Assembly: GCA_946886275.1 (NCBI GenBank)
Contig: CAMPIH010000093.1
Span: forward strand, 1 to 8,938
Direction: 5' to 3'
DNA length: 8,938 nt
Source of the DNA: an uncultured Sphingosinicella sp.
GTDB lineage: Bacteria > Pseudomonadota > Alphaproteobacteria > Sphingomonadales > Sphingomonadaceae
Below are positions 1-6,799 of the stretch, piece by piece. The position numbers were made by a program, and so were the translations under genes. How positions within the stretch are numbered: position 1 is the stretch's first letter; each line of letters begins with the position of its first letter. A model generated the notes under the pieces. It saw only the letters and a list, made by a program, of their open reading frames with translations, was not told the DNA's origin and did not search any database.

Positions 1-441
1 TCCAACGACATCCAGCAGGCGACCGACATGGCCCGCTCGATGGTGATGGAATATGGCATGAGCGAGAAGCTCGGCTGGCTGCGCTATCGCGACAATCAGG
101 AGGAGGTCTTCCTCGGCCACAGCGTCGCCCGCAGCCAAAGCGTCTCCGAAGAGACGTCGCGCCTGATCGACCAGGAGGTCCGCCGACTGGTCGAGGAAGG
201 CGAGGGGACGGCCCGCCACGTCCTGACCGAGCATCTCGACGAGCTTCACCGTCTCGCCGGCGCCCTGCTCGAGTTCGAGACCCTGACCGGCGAGGAAGCG
301 AAGCGGGCGATCCGCGGCGACGATATCGGCCGCGAAAATCCCAGCGACCGGCCGCCGCTCGCCCCGGTTGCAGGATCGACGATCCCGACCACGCGCCGGC
401 CGCGCGGCGGAATCGGCGGACCGGCGCCCCAGGGCGCCTGA
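1..441 (+). CDS. ftsH: ATP-dependent zinc metalloprotease FtsH, C-terminal part (5' end outside window)
   Basis: This is the last 146 codons of FtsH, the membrane-anchored AAA+ protease that degrades unstable and misassembled membrane and cytosolic proteins. The reading frame is open from base 1, so the gene starts outside the window. What remains is the end of the M41 peptidase domain. It opens with [15 protein letters not shown], which aligns with the conserved family segment; its Asp3 probably corresponds to the third zinc ligand (E. coli numbering about 495). [20 protein letters not shown] and the helix [17 protein letters not shown] follow, all standard for the family. The tail is basic and rich in proline and glycine ([12 protein letters not shown]), like sphingomonad FtsH tails as I recall them. 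The transmembrane, AAA+ and HEXXH regions lie upstream. The gene ends at TGA 439-441, about 20 bases before a strong hairpin. Identification is secure. Confidence 0.96.
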   Translation, partial: SNDIQQATDMARSMVMEYGMSEKLGWLRYRDNQEEVFLGHSVARSQSVSEETSRLIDQEVRRLVEEGEGTARHVLTEHLDELHRLAGALLEFETLTGEEAKRAIRGDDIGRENPSDRPPLAPVAGSTIPTTRRPRGGIGGPAPQGA

Positions 442-459
442 ACCGAAAAACAGATCTCC

Positions 460-495
460 TCATCGGCCGGACTTCGAAGGGAGTCCGGCCGATGA
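460..495. terminator. Hairpin, probable bidirectional terminator between ftsH and the convergent DUF3667 gene
   Basis: Bases 460-473 and 482-495 form a perfect 14-bp inverted repeat around an 8-base loop (474-481). It lies in the 82-base gap between two genes that converge on it, 18 bases after the ftsH stop and 28 bases before the stop of the minus-strand gene. On the minus strand the stem is followed after several bases by a run of five T (A446-450 on the + strand). On the + strand only a short CCTTT follows. The stem is very GC-rich, so termination is likely at least toward ftsH and possibly in both directions. The function is inferred from position and structure. Confidence 0.75.
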
Positions 496-523
496 TCCTT
501 TGTGCGCCTGATCCCGAGGGGCT

Positions 524-1606
524 CTAGCCCAGAGCACCGATGCCGAGCAGGAGCACGAAGAAGAGGCTCGCGGTCACGAAGCAGAAGTTGACGAGGATGA
601 AGGTGCGCAGGAGCGCGCTCGCCCAGTGGAGGCCATAGGCCTGCTTCAACTGCCGGAAGATATGGATCGGCGGCACGAACATGGCGGCCAAGGCGATGAT
701 CGCGCTCGGTGCGCCGGCAAACCCAAGCACGGTCAGCACGATCGCCAGAAGCGACATGAAGGCGAGCGAATAGGTGACGAACACCGTGTGATCGTAGAAG
801 CGGAAGCGGCGGGTCCAGAAAAAGAGCAGCCAGACGAACGGCACCGACAGCGGGATCAGAAGCCACGAGAATTTATAGCCGTTGGTCTGGAGCTTGTAGA
901 GAGCGAGGCCCGGATTCTCGCTGAACTTCTTGAGGCCGGAATCGAGCCTCGCCCAGCCGGTCTTGAGCTGGTCCTCGCCGCCGTTTCCGCCGGCAAGCCC
1001 CATCTGGTCGCGGGCATTGTCGATCGCTGCGAGCTGCTCGCGAAGCTCGGCCTCGTGCCGGGCGAGATCGGCGGCATCGGCTGGCCGTCCATCGAGGTTG
1101 ACGGTCTCGCCTCGGCTCAGCTCCACCTGGTCCTCGCGCACTTCGCGGATCTCGCCGACCACTTCCTGGCGGGCGATCTCGAAGGCGCGTCTGGGCTGGA
1201 TCCCGCTTTCGAGGCTGCTCAGCGACAAGCCGTAGATCTGAAGCACGGCGAACATCAGGAACACCGCGAACAGGAACATGCCCATCGGGGACACGAACTT
1301 GGCGCGTTCGCCGTGGACATAACGCCGGGTCAGCTCGCCGGGACGCCAGGCGAGCAGAGGCAAGGTTCGCCAGAACTTGCCGTCGAGATGGAGGATTCCG
1401 TGGACGAGGTCGTGGCCGATCGCGGTGATCGTGCGGTGGACATGGGCTTTCTGCCCGCAGGCCCGGCAATAGGGGCCGGTCAGCTCTCCGCCGCAATTGC
1501 GGCAGTGGGTTTCGCTCTCATCGCCCGGTTCACCGGCCTGCGGCTCGACGGTGCGCGCCAGAAGGCCGCCCGTCACCGCTTCGCCAACCCCGTCGATCCC
1601 GCTCAT
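524..1606 (-). CDS. DUF3667-type zinc-ribbon integral membrane protein, function unknown
   Basis: This 360-residue protein has an N-terminal zinc ribbon and a hydrophobic C-terminal half. Cys35, Cys38, Cys47 and Cys50 form CxxC-x8-CxxC (CRNCGG...CRACG). A conserved-looking juxtamembrane stretch follows at about 56-107, with HDLVHGILHLDGKFWRTL, then PGELTRRYVHGERAKFVSP. The first membrane segment is at about 108-125. A polar, charged loop (about 127-240) with a short coiled-coil-like part comes next, then roughly four more hydrophobic segments to the end. Ribbon plus the 'FWRTL...PG-LTRRY--G-R-KFVSP' block matches what I remember of DUF3667 proteins, which have no established biochemical role. 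The start at 1606 is supported by a purine-rich GAGGGGG on the minus strand just upstream. The gene is divergent from nadD and convergent with ftsH, so it is probably transcribed alone. Family assignment is fairly sure; function is unknown. Confidence 0.85.
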   Translation of the reverse strand: MSGIDGVGEAVTGGLLARTVEPQAGEPGDESETHCRNCGGELTGPYCRACGQKAHVHRTITAIGHDLVHGILHLDGKFWRTLPLLAWRPGELTRRYVHGERAKFVSPMGMFLFAVFLMFAVLQIYGLSLSSLESGIQPRRAFEIARQEVVGEIREVREDQVELSRGETVNLDGRPADAADLARHEAELREQLAAIDNARDQMGLAGGNGGEDQLKTGWARLDSGLKKFSENPGLALYKLQTNGYKFSWLLIPLSVPFVWLLFFWTRRFRFYDHTVFVTYSLAFMSLLAIVLTVLGFAGAPSAIIALAAMFVPPIHIFRQLKQAYGLHWASALLRTFILVNFCFVTASLFFVLLLGIGALG

Positions 1607-1695
1607 CTTCCCCCTCTGAGCTACCGTCTATGGCCGAGGCCGAGCGCTCCGTCGAGATCGTTCGCGCGGCCGTTCAGCCGTGCTATCGGCGAGCG

Positions 1696-2379
1696 ATGAA
1701 GCTCACCGGCCTCCTCGGCGGATCGTTCAATCCGGGCCATCGCGGCCACCTCAACGTCAGCCTGGAGGCCCTCCGCAAGCTCGGCCTCGACGAGGTCTGG
1801 TGGCTGGTCTCGCCGGGCAATCCGCTCAAGGACCAGAAGGGGATGGCGCCGTTCGAGGCGCGCTTCGTCTCCGCAAGCCGGGTTGCCAGGCGCGGACCGA
1901 TCAAGGTCACCGCCATCGAGCGCGAGCTCGATACGCGCTACACGATCGACACTCTGAGGGCTCTGGTCAGGCGCTATCCCCGGCGCCGCTTCCTGTGGCT
2001 GATGGGCGCCGACAATCTCGCCCAGTTCCACCGCTGGCGCGACTGGCGGGAGATCGCCCTCATGGTTCCGATTGCGGTGGTGACTCGTCCCGGCTATCAT
2101 GGCGGGGCCCTGACGGCTCCCGCCATGGGCTGGCTGCGTCGCTTCGTCCGGCCCGCAGCCGAGGCTCGGCACTGGACGAGATGGAGATTGCCGGCACTCG
2201 TGCTGCTTCGCGTTCCGCCCGACCGGATCTCCGCCACCGCCATTCGAGCCGCCAATCCCCGATGGCACGAAACTGTCATGAAATCGTTCCACCCACAGGC
2301 CATCCGCGACGGCGTGACGCGGAAGCCCTTGTCCGGAAGGAGGCCATTTGCCCGCACCCGAAACCGCTCCGCGCACTGA
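1696..2379 (+). CDS. nadD: Nicotinate-nucleotide adenylyltransferase
   Basis: NadD transfers AMP from ATP to nicotinate mononucleotide, giving deamido-NAD in cytosolic NAD(P) synthesis. The 227-residue product begins MKLTGLLGGSFNPGHRGH. This contains the nucleotidyltransferase GGSFNP loop and the HxGH ATP-binding motif (His15-His18). The family segment WWLVSPGNPLK is at about 36-46, FLWLMGADN lies mid-protein, and ISATAIR (178-184) is the family's second signature, ISSTxIR. The frame extends upstream to an ATG at 1630. I chose 1696 because family members begin within a few residues of the GLLGGSFNP strand and the extra 22 residues look unrelated. The ribosome-binding site is weak. This gene heads the + strand cluster. 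Its last 32 bases overlap rsfS in another frame, an arrangement found in many bacteria. The last 30 or so residues are a basic tail beyond the catalytic fold. Confidence 0.95.
   Translation: MKLTGLLGGSFNPGHRGHLNVSLEALRKLGLDEVWWLVSPGNPLKDQKGMAPFEARFVSASRVARRGPIKVTAIERELDTRYTIDTLRALVRRYPRRRFLWLMGADNLAQFHRWRDWREIALMVPIAVVTRPGYHGGALTAPAMGWLRRFVRPAAEARHWTRWRLPALVLLRVPPDRISATAIRAANPRWHETVMKSFHPQAIRDGVTRKPLSGRRPFARTRNRSAH
2337..2343 (+). promoter_or_regulatory. Strong Shine-Dalgarno sequence for rsfS
   Basis: AAGGAGG, a perfect match to the anti-Shine-Dalgarno core, lies inside the 3' end of nadD, four bases before a TTG codon at 2348. It is the best ribosome-binding site in the window. It decides the rsfS start, because no in-frame ATG lies near the N-terminus of that protein. 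Confidence 0.75.
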
Positions 2380-2740
2380 CGGAGCCGACGAACAGGCCGA
2401 GACGCTCCATGATCTCGTGCTTCGTTCCCTCGACGACGACAAGGCGCTCGACGTCGTCTCAATCCCGCTCAGCGGCAAATCGAACATCGCCGATTATATG
2501 GTGATCGCCAGCGGTCGCTCGACCCGTCAGGTGGCGGCGATGGCGCAGAAGCTGGCCGAGCGAGTCAAGCAGGAGCTCTCCCGAAACGTTCGGATCGAGG
2601 GTCTGCCGGTCGCCGACTGGGTGCTGATCGACGCCGAGGACGTCATCGTCCACATCTTCCGCCCCGAGGTGCGCAGCTTCTACAATCTGGAGAGGATGTG
2701 GGCGTTCGAGGAACGTCCGCCAGCCGCCGCCAGCCACTGA
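2348..2740 (+). CDS. rsfS: Ribosomal silencing factor RsfS
   Basis: RsfS binds ribosomal protein uL14 (L14) on the large subunit and blocks subunit joining, lowering translation during starvation. The 130-residue product carries the whole DUF143/Iojap-type domain. A helical start (about 16-35, ETLHDLVLRSLDDDKA) leads into VVSIPLSGKSNIADYMVIASGRSTRQV, then EGLPVADWVLIDAEDVIVHIFRPEVRSFYNLERMW, which is the most conserved part of the family. Length is typical. The start is a TTG at 2348, chosen for the strong AAGGAGG upstream. A GTG at 2417 would cut into the domain's first helix. The gene starts within nadD and ends one base before rlmH, so the three are probably one translationally linked unit. 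Confidence 0.95.
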   Translation: MPAPETAPRTDGADEQAETLHDLVLRSLDDDKALDVVSIPLSGKSNIADYMVIASGRSTRQVAAMAQKLAERVKQELSRNVRIEGLPVADWVLIDAEDVIVHIFRPEVRSFYNLERMWAFEERPPAAASH

Positions 2741-2741
2741 T

Positions 2742-3164
2742 GTGCTGCTGCACATAGTCGCACGCGGAAAGATCGGGCGCGGTCCCGAGGCCGATCTCGT
2801 CAGCCGCTATCTGCAGCGGTTGAGCTGGCCCGTGAAGCTGACGGAATTGCCGGATCGCGGCGGCCGGATTCCGATCGCCGCCGAGAATAGCGTGCAGATC
2901 CTGCTCGACGAGAAAGGCGAGCAATTGAGCTCGCTCGACTTTGCCCGTCGTCTCGAACGGTGGCGGGACGACGGCAAGCGGGAAGCACGGTTCCTGATCG
3001 GCGCAGCGGACGGCTTCGGCGACGCCCAGCGCGGCGAGGCCGACCTCCTGCTGGCGTTCGGCCGGGCCACCTGGCCGCACCTTCTCGCCCGCGCGATGCT
3101 CGCCGAGCAATTGTGGCGCGCGACGAGCATCCTTGCGAACCATCCCTATCATCGCGAAGGATAG
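2742..3164 (+). CDS. rlmH: 23S rRNA (pseudouridine1915-N3)-methyltransferase RlmH
   Basis: RlmH is a small SPOUT methyltransferase that uses S-adenosylmethionine to methylate N3 of pseudouridine 1915 in helix 69 of 23S rRNA, acting on assembled 70S ribosomes. The 140-residue product has the family start (MLLHIVARGKIG), the SAM-loop strand FLIGAADGFG at about 85-94, and the C-terminal trefoil-knot segment ARAMLAEQLWRATSILANHPYHREG, ending in the near-invariant NHPYHRE. Length is typical. The GTG start at 2742 fits the family N-terminus. There is no clear Shine-Dalgarno sequence, so initiation probably depends on ribosomes ending rsfS at 2738-2740. An out-of-frame ATG (2740-2742) overlaps both that stop and the GTG. 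Confidence 0.96.
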   Translation: MLLHIVARGKIGRGPEADLVSRYLQRLSWPVKLTELPDRGGRIPIAAENSVQILLDEKGEQLSSLDFARRLERWRDDGKREARFLIGAADGFGDAQRGEADLLLAFGRATWPHLLARAMLAEQLWRATSILANHPYHREG

Positions 3165-3168
3165 AAGG

Positions 3169-4323
3169 ATGAAGGCCGCTTTCCTTCTTTCGATCCTCCT
3201 GCTCGGCGGCGGAATCGCCGAAGCTCAGGCCCCGCGCGGCAGCGATGCCGCGGCGCTCGCTTCGGCGAGGGCCGAGGCGCGGGCGGCGGCCGAGCGGTCC
3301 GAACGGCTGGAGGCCCAGGCCCGGCGGGCGACCGGCCAGGCGCAGCGCGCCCGGGCGGCGGCGGAGGCAGCAGCGGCCCGGATCGAATCGGCGGAAGCCG
3401 GGCTGACCGCGGCCGAGCGCCGGATCGCGATCGTCGCCCGGCTTCGATCGGCGCATCGTGCCCGGCTCGCCGAACGGCAGCGGCCGCTCGTTCGGCTTAC
3501 CGCGGCGCTTCAGGTCATGGCCCGCCGCCCCGCCGCTCTGGCACTGGTCCAGCGCGGATCGGTCGAGGATATCGTCCGCGTCCGCGCTCTGCTCGCGGCC
3601 ACGCTGCCGCAGATCAGGCGCCGAACGGCCGCCTTGCGCGCCGAGCTGGAGCGAAGCGAAAACCTGCAGCGGCAGGCCCGGATGGCGCGCGTCGAGTTGC
3701 TCGAGAGCCGCGCCGACCTGCAGCGGCGGCGCGCCGAGCTCGCCGCGTTCGAATCCGAGCAGCGGGCGCGATCGCAGGCGCTTTCGGGCCTCGCTCTGAC
3801 CGAATCTGACCGCGCTCTGGTCCTTGGCGAGGAAGCCCGCGCCTTGGCGAGACGGATCGGCAATCGCGACCAGCAGGCGCGCCTGGCGGCGAGCCTCGCC
3901 GCCTTGCCGCCGCCGCTGCCGCGGCCGGGCAGCGGCAATGCGCCGCCATCGATGGAGTCGCTACCCTATCGACTTCCGGTGGACGGCCGGCTCCTGACCG
4001 GGGTCGGGGAGATCTCCGACGGCGGAGTTCATGCCCGAGGACTGACCTTCGCCACCGAAGCCGGCGCCCGGATCCTGGCGCCCGCCCGAGGACGGGTCCT
4101 TCATGCGGCGCCGTTCCGCCGCTACGATTATGTCGTCATCATCGATCATGGCGGCGGCTGGTTGACCGTGATCACCGACCTCGCGACCGCCCGCGTTTCG
4201 GCCGGCCAGATCGTCGCTCGTGACGATCTTCTCGGCTTTGCCGGCGAGGACTCGCCCCAGGTCACCGTCGAGCTTCGCCGCAACGGCCGGCCGGTTCCGC
4301 TGGCGCAGTTCGTCGCCACCTGA
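3169..4323 (+). CDS. EnvC-like murein hydrolase activator: coiled coil plus degenerate M23/LytM domain
   Basis: This 384-residue exported protein has a signal peptide (about 1-19, cleavage likely after AEA). A long Ala/Arg/Glu-rich coiled coil follows at about 24-250, then a Pro-rich linker (PPPLPRPGSG), then an M23/LytM domain from about 266 to the end. This is the layout of EnvC, which recruits and activates periplasmic amidases for septal peptidoglycan splitting. The zinc residues of active M23 peptidases are missing: the HxGxD position reads ARGLT, and the HxH position near the C-terminus reads QVTVELR. It is therefore probably a non-enzymatic activator, as EnvC is. The start at 3169 has AAGGA at 3157-3161, seven bases upstream, and gives a clean signal peptide. 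An ATG at 3133 would add 12 residues and overlap rlmH. A position after rlmH is common in alphaproteobacteria. No amidase gene is in the window. Confidence 0.88.
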   Translation: MKAAFLLSILLLGGGIAEAQAPRGSDAAALASARAEARAAAERSERLEAQARRATGQAQRARAAAEAAAARIESAEAGLTAAERRIAIVARLRSAHRARLAERQRPLVRLTAALQVMARRPAALALVQRGSVEDIVRVRALLAATLPQIRRRTAALRAELERSENLQRQARMARVELLESRADLQRRRAELAAFESEQRARSQALSGLALTESDRALVLGEEARALARRIGNRDQQARLAASLAALPPPLPRPGSGNAPPSMESLPYRLPVDGRLLTGVGEISDGGVHARGLTFATEAGARILAPARGRVLHAAPFRRYDYVVIIDHGGGWLTVITDLATARVSAGQIVARDDLLGFAGEDSPQVTVELRRNGRPVPLAQFVAT

Positions 4324-4339
4324 GGTCGTTCATCGCGGG

Positions 4340-4370
4340 TTGCTTTTCGCTGGCTTAAAATCGCTGTAGA
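4340..4370 (+). promoter_or_regulatory. Possible promoter upstream of ctpA
   Basis: The 56-base gap between the envC-like gene and ctpA is locally AT-richer than its surroundings. It holds TTGCTT (4340-4345) and TGTAGA (4365-4370), separated by 19 bases, which could be -35 and -10 elements. A TAAAAT at 4356-4361 also lies in the gap, but too close to TTGCTT to pair with it. Transcription from the TGTAGA element would begin at about 4377, leaving a short leader before the ATG at 4401. The spacing is longer than ideal, so this is a weak call. Confidence 0.3.
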
Positions 4371-4400
4371 AGCCGCTTCATGGATCAAGCCGGGAACCAG

Positions 4401-5735
4401 ATGTCCAGCAACCTCATTCGCTCGCTCGGGCTCGTCGGCGCTGTCGCCTTCATTCCCGCCACCACCGCCGCCCTCGCTCAGGTCGACGTCAATTCCTATC
4501 GCGAAGTCGATCAGTTCATGAGCGTTCTCGAGCGCGTGAAGTCGGAATATGTCGACCAGGTCGACGACGCGACTTTGATCCGCGGCGCGATCGACGGAAT
4601 GCTCGCGAGCCTCGATCCCCATTCCTCCTATCTCGACGCGCGCGGCTTCGAGAGCCTGATGAGCACGACCGACGGCGAATATGGCGGGCTCGGCCTCACC
4701 GTGACGCTGGAAGATGGCGCGGTGAAGGTGATCGCGGCCTCGCGCGAGACGCCCGCCGACCGGGCGGGGATCAAGCCTGGCGACTTCATCACCCATATCG
4801 ACGGCCAGCTTTTCTACGGCGGAACGCTCGACGAGGCGGTCGACAAGATGCGCGGCGCGCCCGGCACCAGCGTCAATATCACGATCGTCCGTCCCGGCCG
4901 CGACCGGCCGTTCGACGTCAACATCACCCGGGCGATCATCGATATTCCGGCGGTCCGCTCCGAAGTGCGCGACCGGGTCGGGATTCTCACCGTCACGACG
5001 TTCAACCGCAACACGACCGAAGCGGCGCAGCGGGCGATGGCGGACATCGAGCGTCAGCTCGGCGGTCCGCCGCTCGGTTACATCCTCGATCTCAGGTCGA
5101 ATCCCGGCGGACTGCTCGACCAGGCGGTCGGCCTTTCCGACCTGTTCCTGGAGCGCGGCGAGGTCGTTTCCCAACGCGGCCGCCGGCGCTCCGATATCGA
5201 GCGTTATTATGCCCGGCCTGGCGATTCGGCCAAGGGCCGGCCGGTGATCGTGCTGGTCGACGCCGGCAGCGCCTCGGCGGCCGAGATCGTCGCCGCGGCC
5301 CTTCAGGACCATCGTCGCGCGGTGGTGATGGGCGAGCGCAGCTTCGGCAAGGGCTCGGTCCAGACCCTGATCCCGCTCGGCCGCGGCGAAACCGCGCTTC
5401 GGCTCACCACCGCTCGCTATTTCACCCCCTCGGGCCGCTCGGTCCAGGAAGGCGGAATCACGCCCGACATCGAGGTGCCGCAGCTTTCGGACCCCGATTA
5501 CCGTTCCCGCACCCGAGTGCGCGAATCCGATCTTCGGCGCCACCTGGTCAACGAGGCCGCCGTCGACGACGAGGTCATCCAGGAGGATGTCGCACCCGAT
5601 CCGCGCTTCGCGGCGACGGTCGAGCAGCTGGAGCAACGCGGAATCGAGGACTTCCAGCTCCATTACGCGCTCCAGACCATCTCGCGGCTGGCGCGGCTTC
5701 AGCCCGCCGGCGGCACGCCCCGCTCGGGTCGCTGA
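4401..5735 (+). CDS. ctpA: Carboxy-terminal processing protease, S41 family (CtpA)
   Basis: This periplasmic or membrane-bound serine protease cleaves proteins near their C-terminus. Family members process or degrade envelope proteins, including cell-wall hydrolases. The 444-residue product has a signal sequence ending near ALA (26) and an N-terminal domain with DGMLASLDPHSSYLD. A PDZ domain follows at about 93-170 (YGGLGLTV, DRAGIKPGDFI), then the S41 core with GYILDLRSNPGGLLDQAV. The catalytic Ser292 sits in GSASAAEIVA, and Lys317 with Gln321 in SFGKGSVQ, at the 25-residue spacing usual for this Ser-Lys dyad. It ends with a roughly 75-residue C-terminal extension. An in-frame ATG at 4380 would add MDQAGNQ. 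I prefer 4401 because the signal peptide is then of normal form and a candidate promoter sits just before 4380. The gene follows the EnvC-like activator and precedes dsbB by eight bases. Confidence 0.95.
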   Translation: MSSNLIRSLGLVGAVAFIPATTAALAQVDVNSYREVDQFMSVLERVKSEYVDQVDDATLIRGAIDGMLASLDPHSSYLDARGFESLMSTTDGEYGGLGLTVTLEDGAVKVIAASRETPADRAGIKPGDFITHIDGQLFYGGTLDEAVDKMRGAPGTSVNITIVRPGRDRPFDVNITRAIIDIPAVRSEVRDRVGILTVTTFNRNTTEAAQRAMADIERQLGGPPLGYILDLRSNPGGLLDQAVGLSDLFLERGEVVSQRGRRRSDIERYYARPGDSAKGRPVIVLVDAGSASAAEIVAAALQDHRRAVVMGERSFGKGSVQTLIPLGRGETALRLTTARYFTPSGRSVQEGGITPDIEVPQLSDPDYRSRTRVRESDLRRHLVNEAAVDDEVIQEDVAPDPRFAATVEQLEQRGIEDFQLHYALQTISRLARLQPAGGTPRSGR

Positions 5736-5743
5736 TCGTCGCC

Positions 5744-6250
5744 ATGGCGGAAGGACCGGCTGCTCCTGATCGGAGCCTCGACCCCTTACGCCTGGCCCGG
5801 CTGCTGAGCCTCATCGTCCCCGGCGCCCTGCTCGCGGGCGCCTTCGCCTTCGAATATCTCGGCGGTCTGCCGCCCTGCGAAATGTGCTGGTGGCAGCGCT
5901 GGGCGCACATGGCGGCCATCGCTTTCGCCGCCGCCGCCTTCGCCTTTCGCCGGCTTCCCGACCGCGGCCGGAGCTTCGTCTGGCTGGCGGCGCTCGCGAT
6001 CCTGACCAGCGGATTCATCGGAGCCTATCATGCGGGCGTCGAGGCCGACCTGTTCGAGGGCTTCACCCAGTGTACCGCCACCGGCAGTCGAAGCCTCGCC
6101 GACATCATGGCCACGCCCCTGGTCCGCTGCGACGAGGTGCCGTGGCAGCTGTTCGGGGTGTCGATGGCCGGCTGGAATGCGATCCTTTCTGTCCTTTCCG
6201 CGTTGTTGATCCTGTGGCTGAGCCTGAAACCCTCTCGCACCCGCAGCTGA
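5744..6250 (+). CDS. dsbB: Disulfide bond formation protein B
   Basis: DsbB is an inner-membrane protein that reoxidises the periplasmic oxidase DsbA and passes the electrons to quinone. The 168-residue product has four hydrophobic segments at about 17-38, 53-68, 77-96 and 142-160. The first active pair is PPCEMCWWQRW (Cys45 and Cys48), right after the first membrane segment. The second periplasmic loop carries Cys110 (FTQC) and Cys129 (LVRCDEVPW), followed by the conserved WQLFGVSMAGWN. All four redox cysteines of the family are present. No dsbA lies in the window. The start at 5744 has little ribosome-binding sequence and lies eight bases after the ctpA stop, which suggests coupling. The last 37 bases overlap the preferred start of coq7. 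Confidence 0.93.
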   Translation: MAEGPAAPDRSLDPLRLARLLSLIVPGALLAGAFAFEYLGGLPPCEMCWWQRWAHMAAIAFAAAAFAFRRLPDRGRSFVWLAALAILTSGFIGAYHAGVEADLFEGFTQCTATGSRSLADIMATPLVRCDEVPWQLFGVSMAGWNAILSVLSALLILWLSLKPSRTRS

Positions 6251-6795
6251 GCGCGACCTCGCCCGGCTGGCGGCCCGGTGACGACCGGCCCGACGTGGAA
6301 TCCATGCTCCGCGTCGATCAGGCGGGCGAATATGGCGCGACCCGTATCTATGCCGGCCAATTGGCGGCACTTGGCGACAGTCAGCCGGCGTCGCGGCTGA
6401 TCGCGCACATGGCGTCGCAGGAGCAAAGGCACCTTCGCCACTTCGACGAGCTGCTCGCCGAACGCGGCGTCAGGCCGACCTTGCTCCAGCCCTTGTGGCG
6501 CGTCGCCGGCCACGCTCTGGGGGTCACGACCGGGCTGATCAGCCCGGCAGCGGCAATGGCCTGCACGGCCGCCGTCGAGGACGAGATCGACTTGCATTAT
6601 TCGGAGCAGCTCCACGCCCTCGGCACCGATCATCCGGAGCTCGCCGCGACGATCGGCGAATTCCAGGCGGACGAGCGGGCCCATCGCGAAACGGCCATCG
6701 AAGCCGGCGCCGAGGATAGTTTCGGCTATCCGATATTATATTCGGCGATCCGCGCGGGTTGTCGTATCGCCATCGAGCTTTCGAAAAGGATCTGA
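6214..6795 (+). CDS. coq7: 2-nonaprenyl-3-methyl-6-methoxy-1,4-benzoquinol hydroxylase (demethoxyubiquinone hydroxylase), Coq7 family
   Basis: Coq7 is a membrane-associated diiron monooxygenase that adds the C6 hydroxyl in a late step of ubiquinone synthesis. The product has the complete ligand set of this ferritin-like fold, numbered from the chosen start: Glu39 (RVDQAGEYGA), Glu70 and His73 (QEQRH), Glu122 (AVEDEIDLHY), and Glu154 with His157 (DERAHRE). Start choice: the ATG at 6304 begins only eight residues before Glu39 and would drop the WRPGD segment that I recall upstream of this motif in relatives. The GTG at 6214 gives 193 residues and overlaps dsbB by 37 bases. A GTG at 6295 is a third option. 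None has a good ribosome-binding site, so the exact start is uncertain although the gene is not. Pairing with dsbB fits, since DsbB uses ubiquinone as acceptor. Confidence 0.92.
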   Translation: MAEPETLSHPQLSATSPGWRPGDDRPDVESMLRVDQAGEYGATRIYAGQLAALGDSQPASRLIAHMASQEQRHLRHFDELLAERGVRPTLLQPLWRVAGHALGVTTGLISPAAAMACTAAVEDEIDLHYSEQLHALGTDHPELAATIGEFQADERAHRETAIEAGAEDSFGYPILYSAIRAGCRIAIELSKRI

Positions 6796-6799
6796 GAAA

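Noticed and set aside
1630..1695. Upstream in-frame ATG that would lengthen NadD by 22 residues
   Set aside because: The family begins immediately before the GLLGGSFNP strand. The added residues show no similarity that I recognise and the ATG has no good ribosome-binding site.
1607..1695. Divergent promoters between the DUF3667 gene and nadD
   Set aside because: Promoters must lie in or near this 89-base gap. TGCTAT at 1681-1686 has no -35 partner at a suitable distance, and nothing convincing is seen on the minus strand.
626..1699. Open frame of 357 codons on the + strand opposite the DUF3667 gene
   Set aside because: It is the antisense shadow of a gene with clear family motifs. The product is a low-complexity mix of Glu, Ala, Gly and Arg with no recognisable domain, as expected in GC-rich DNA.
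3240..3420. GC-rich Ala/Arg repeat region as a tandem DNA repeat
   Set aside because: The bases show no fixed repeat unit. The pattern comes from the heptad-like coiled coil of the EnvC-like protein.
4352..4374. GGCTT...AAGCC inverted repeat in the gap before ctpA, as an operator
   Set aside because: A five-base repeat with a 13-base spacer is expected by chance and could not be tied to any regulator.
4146..5663. Open frame of 505 codons on the - strand opposite ctpA
   Set aside because: It is longer than ctpA but is an antisense shadow. It is rich in Asp, Arg, Gly and Ala, has no domain or ribosome-binding site, and runs into the neighbouring envC-like gene.
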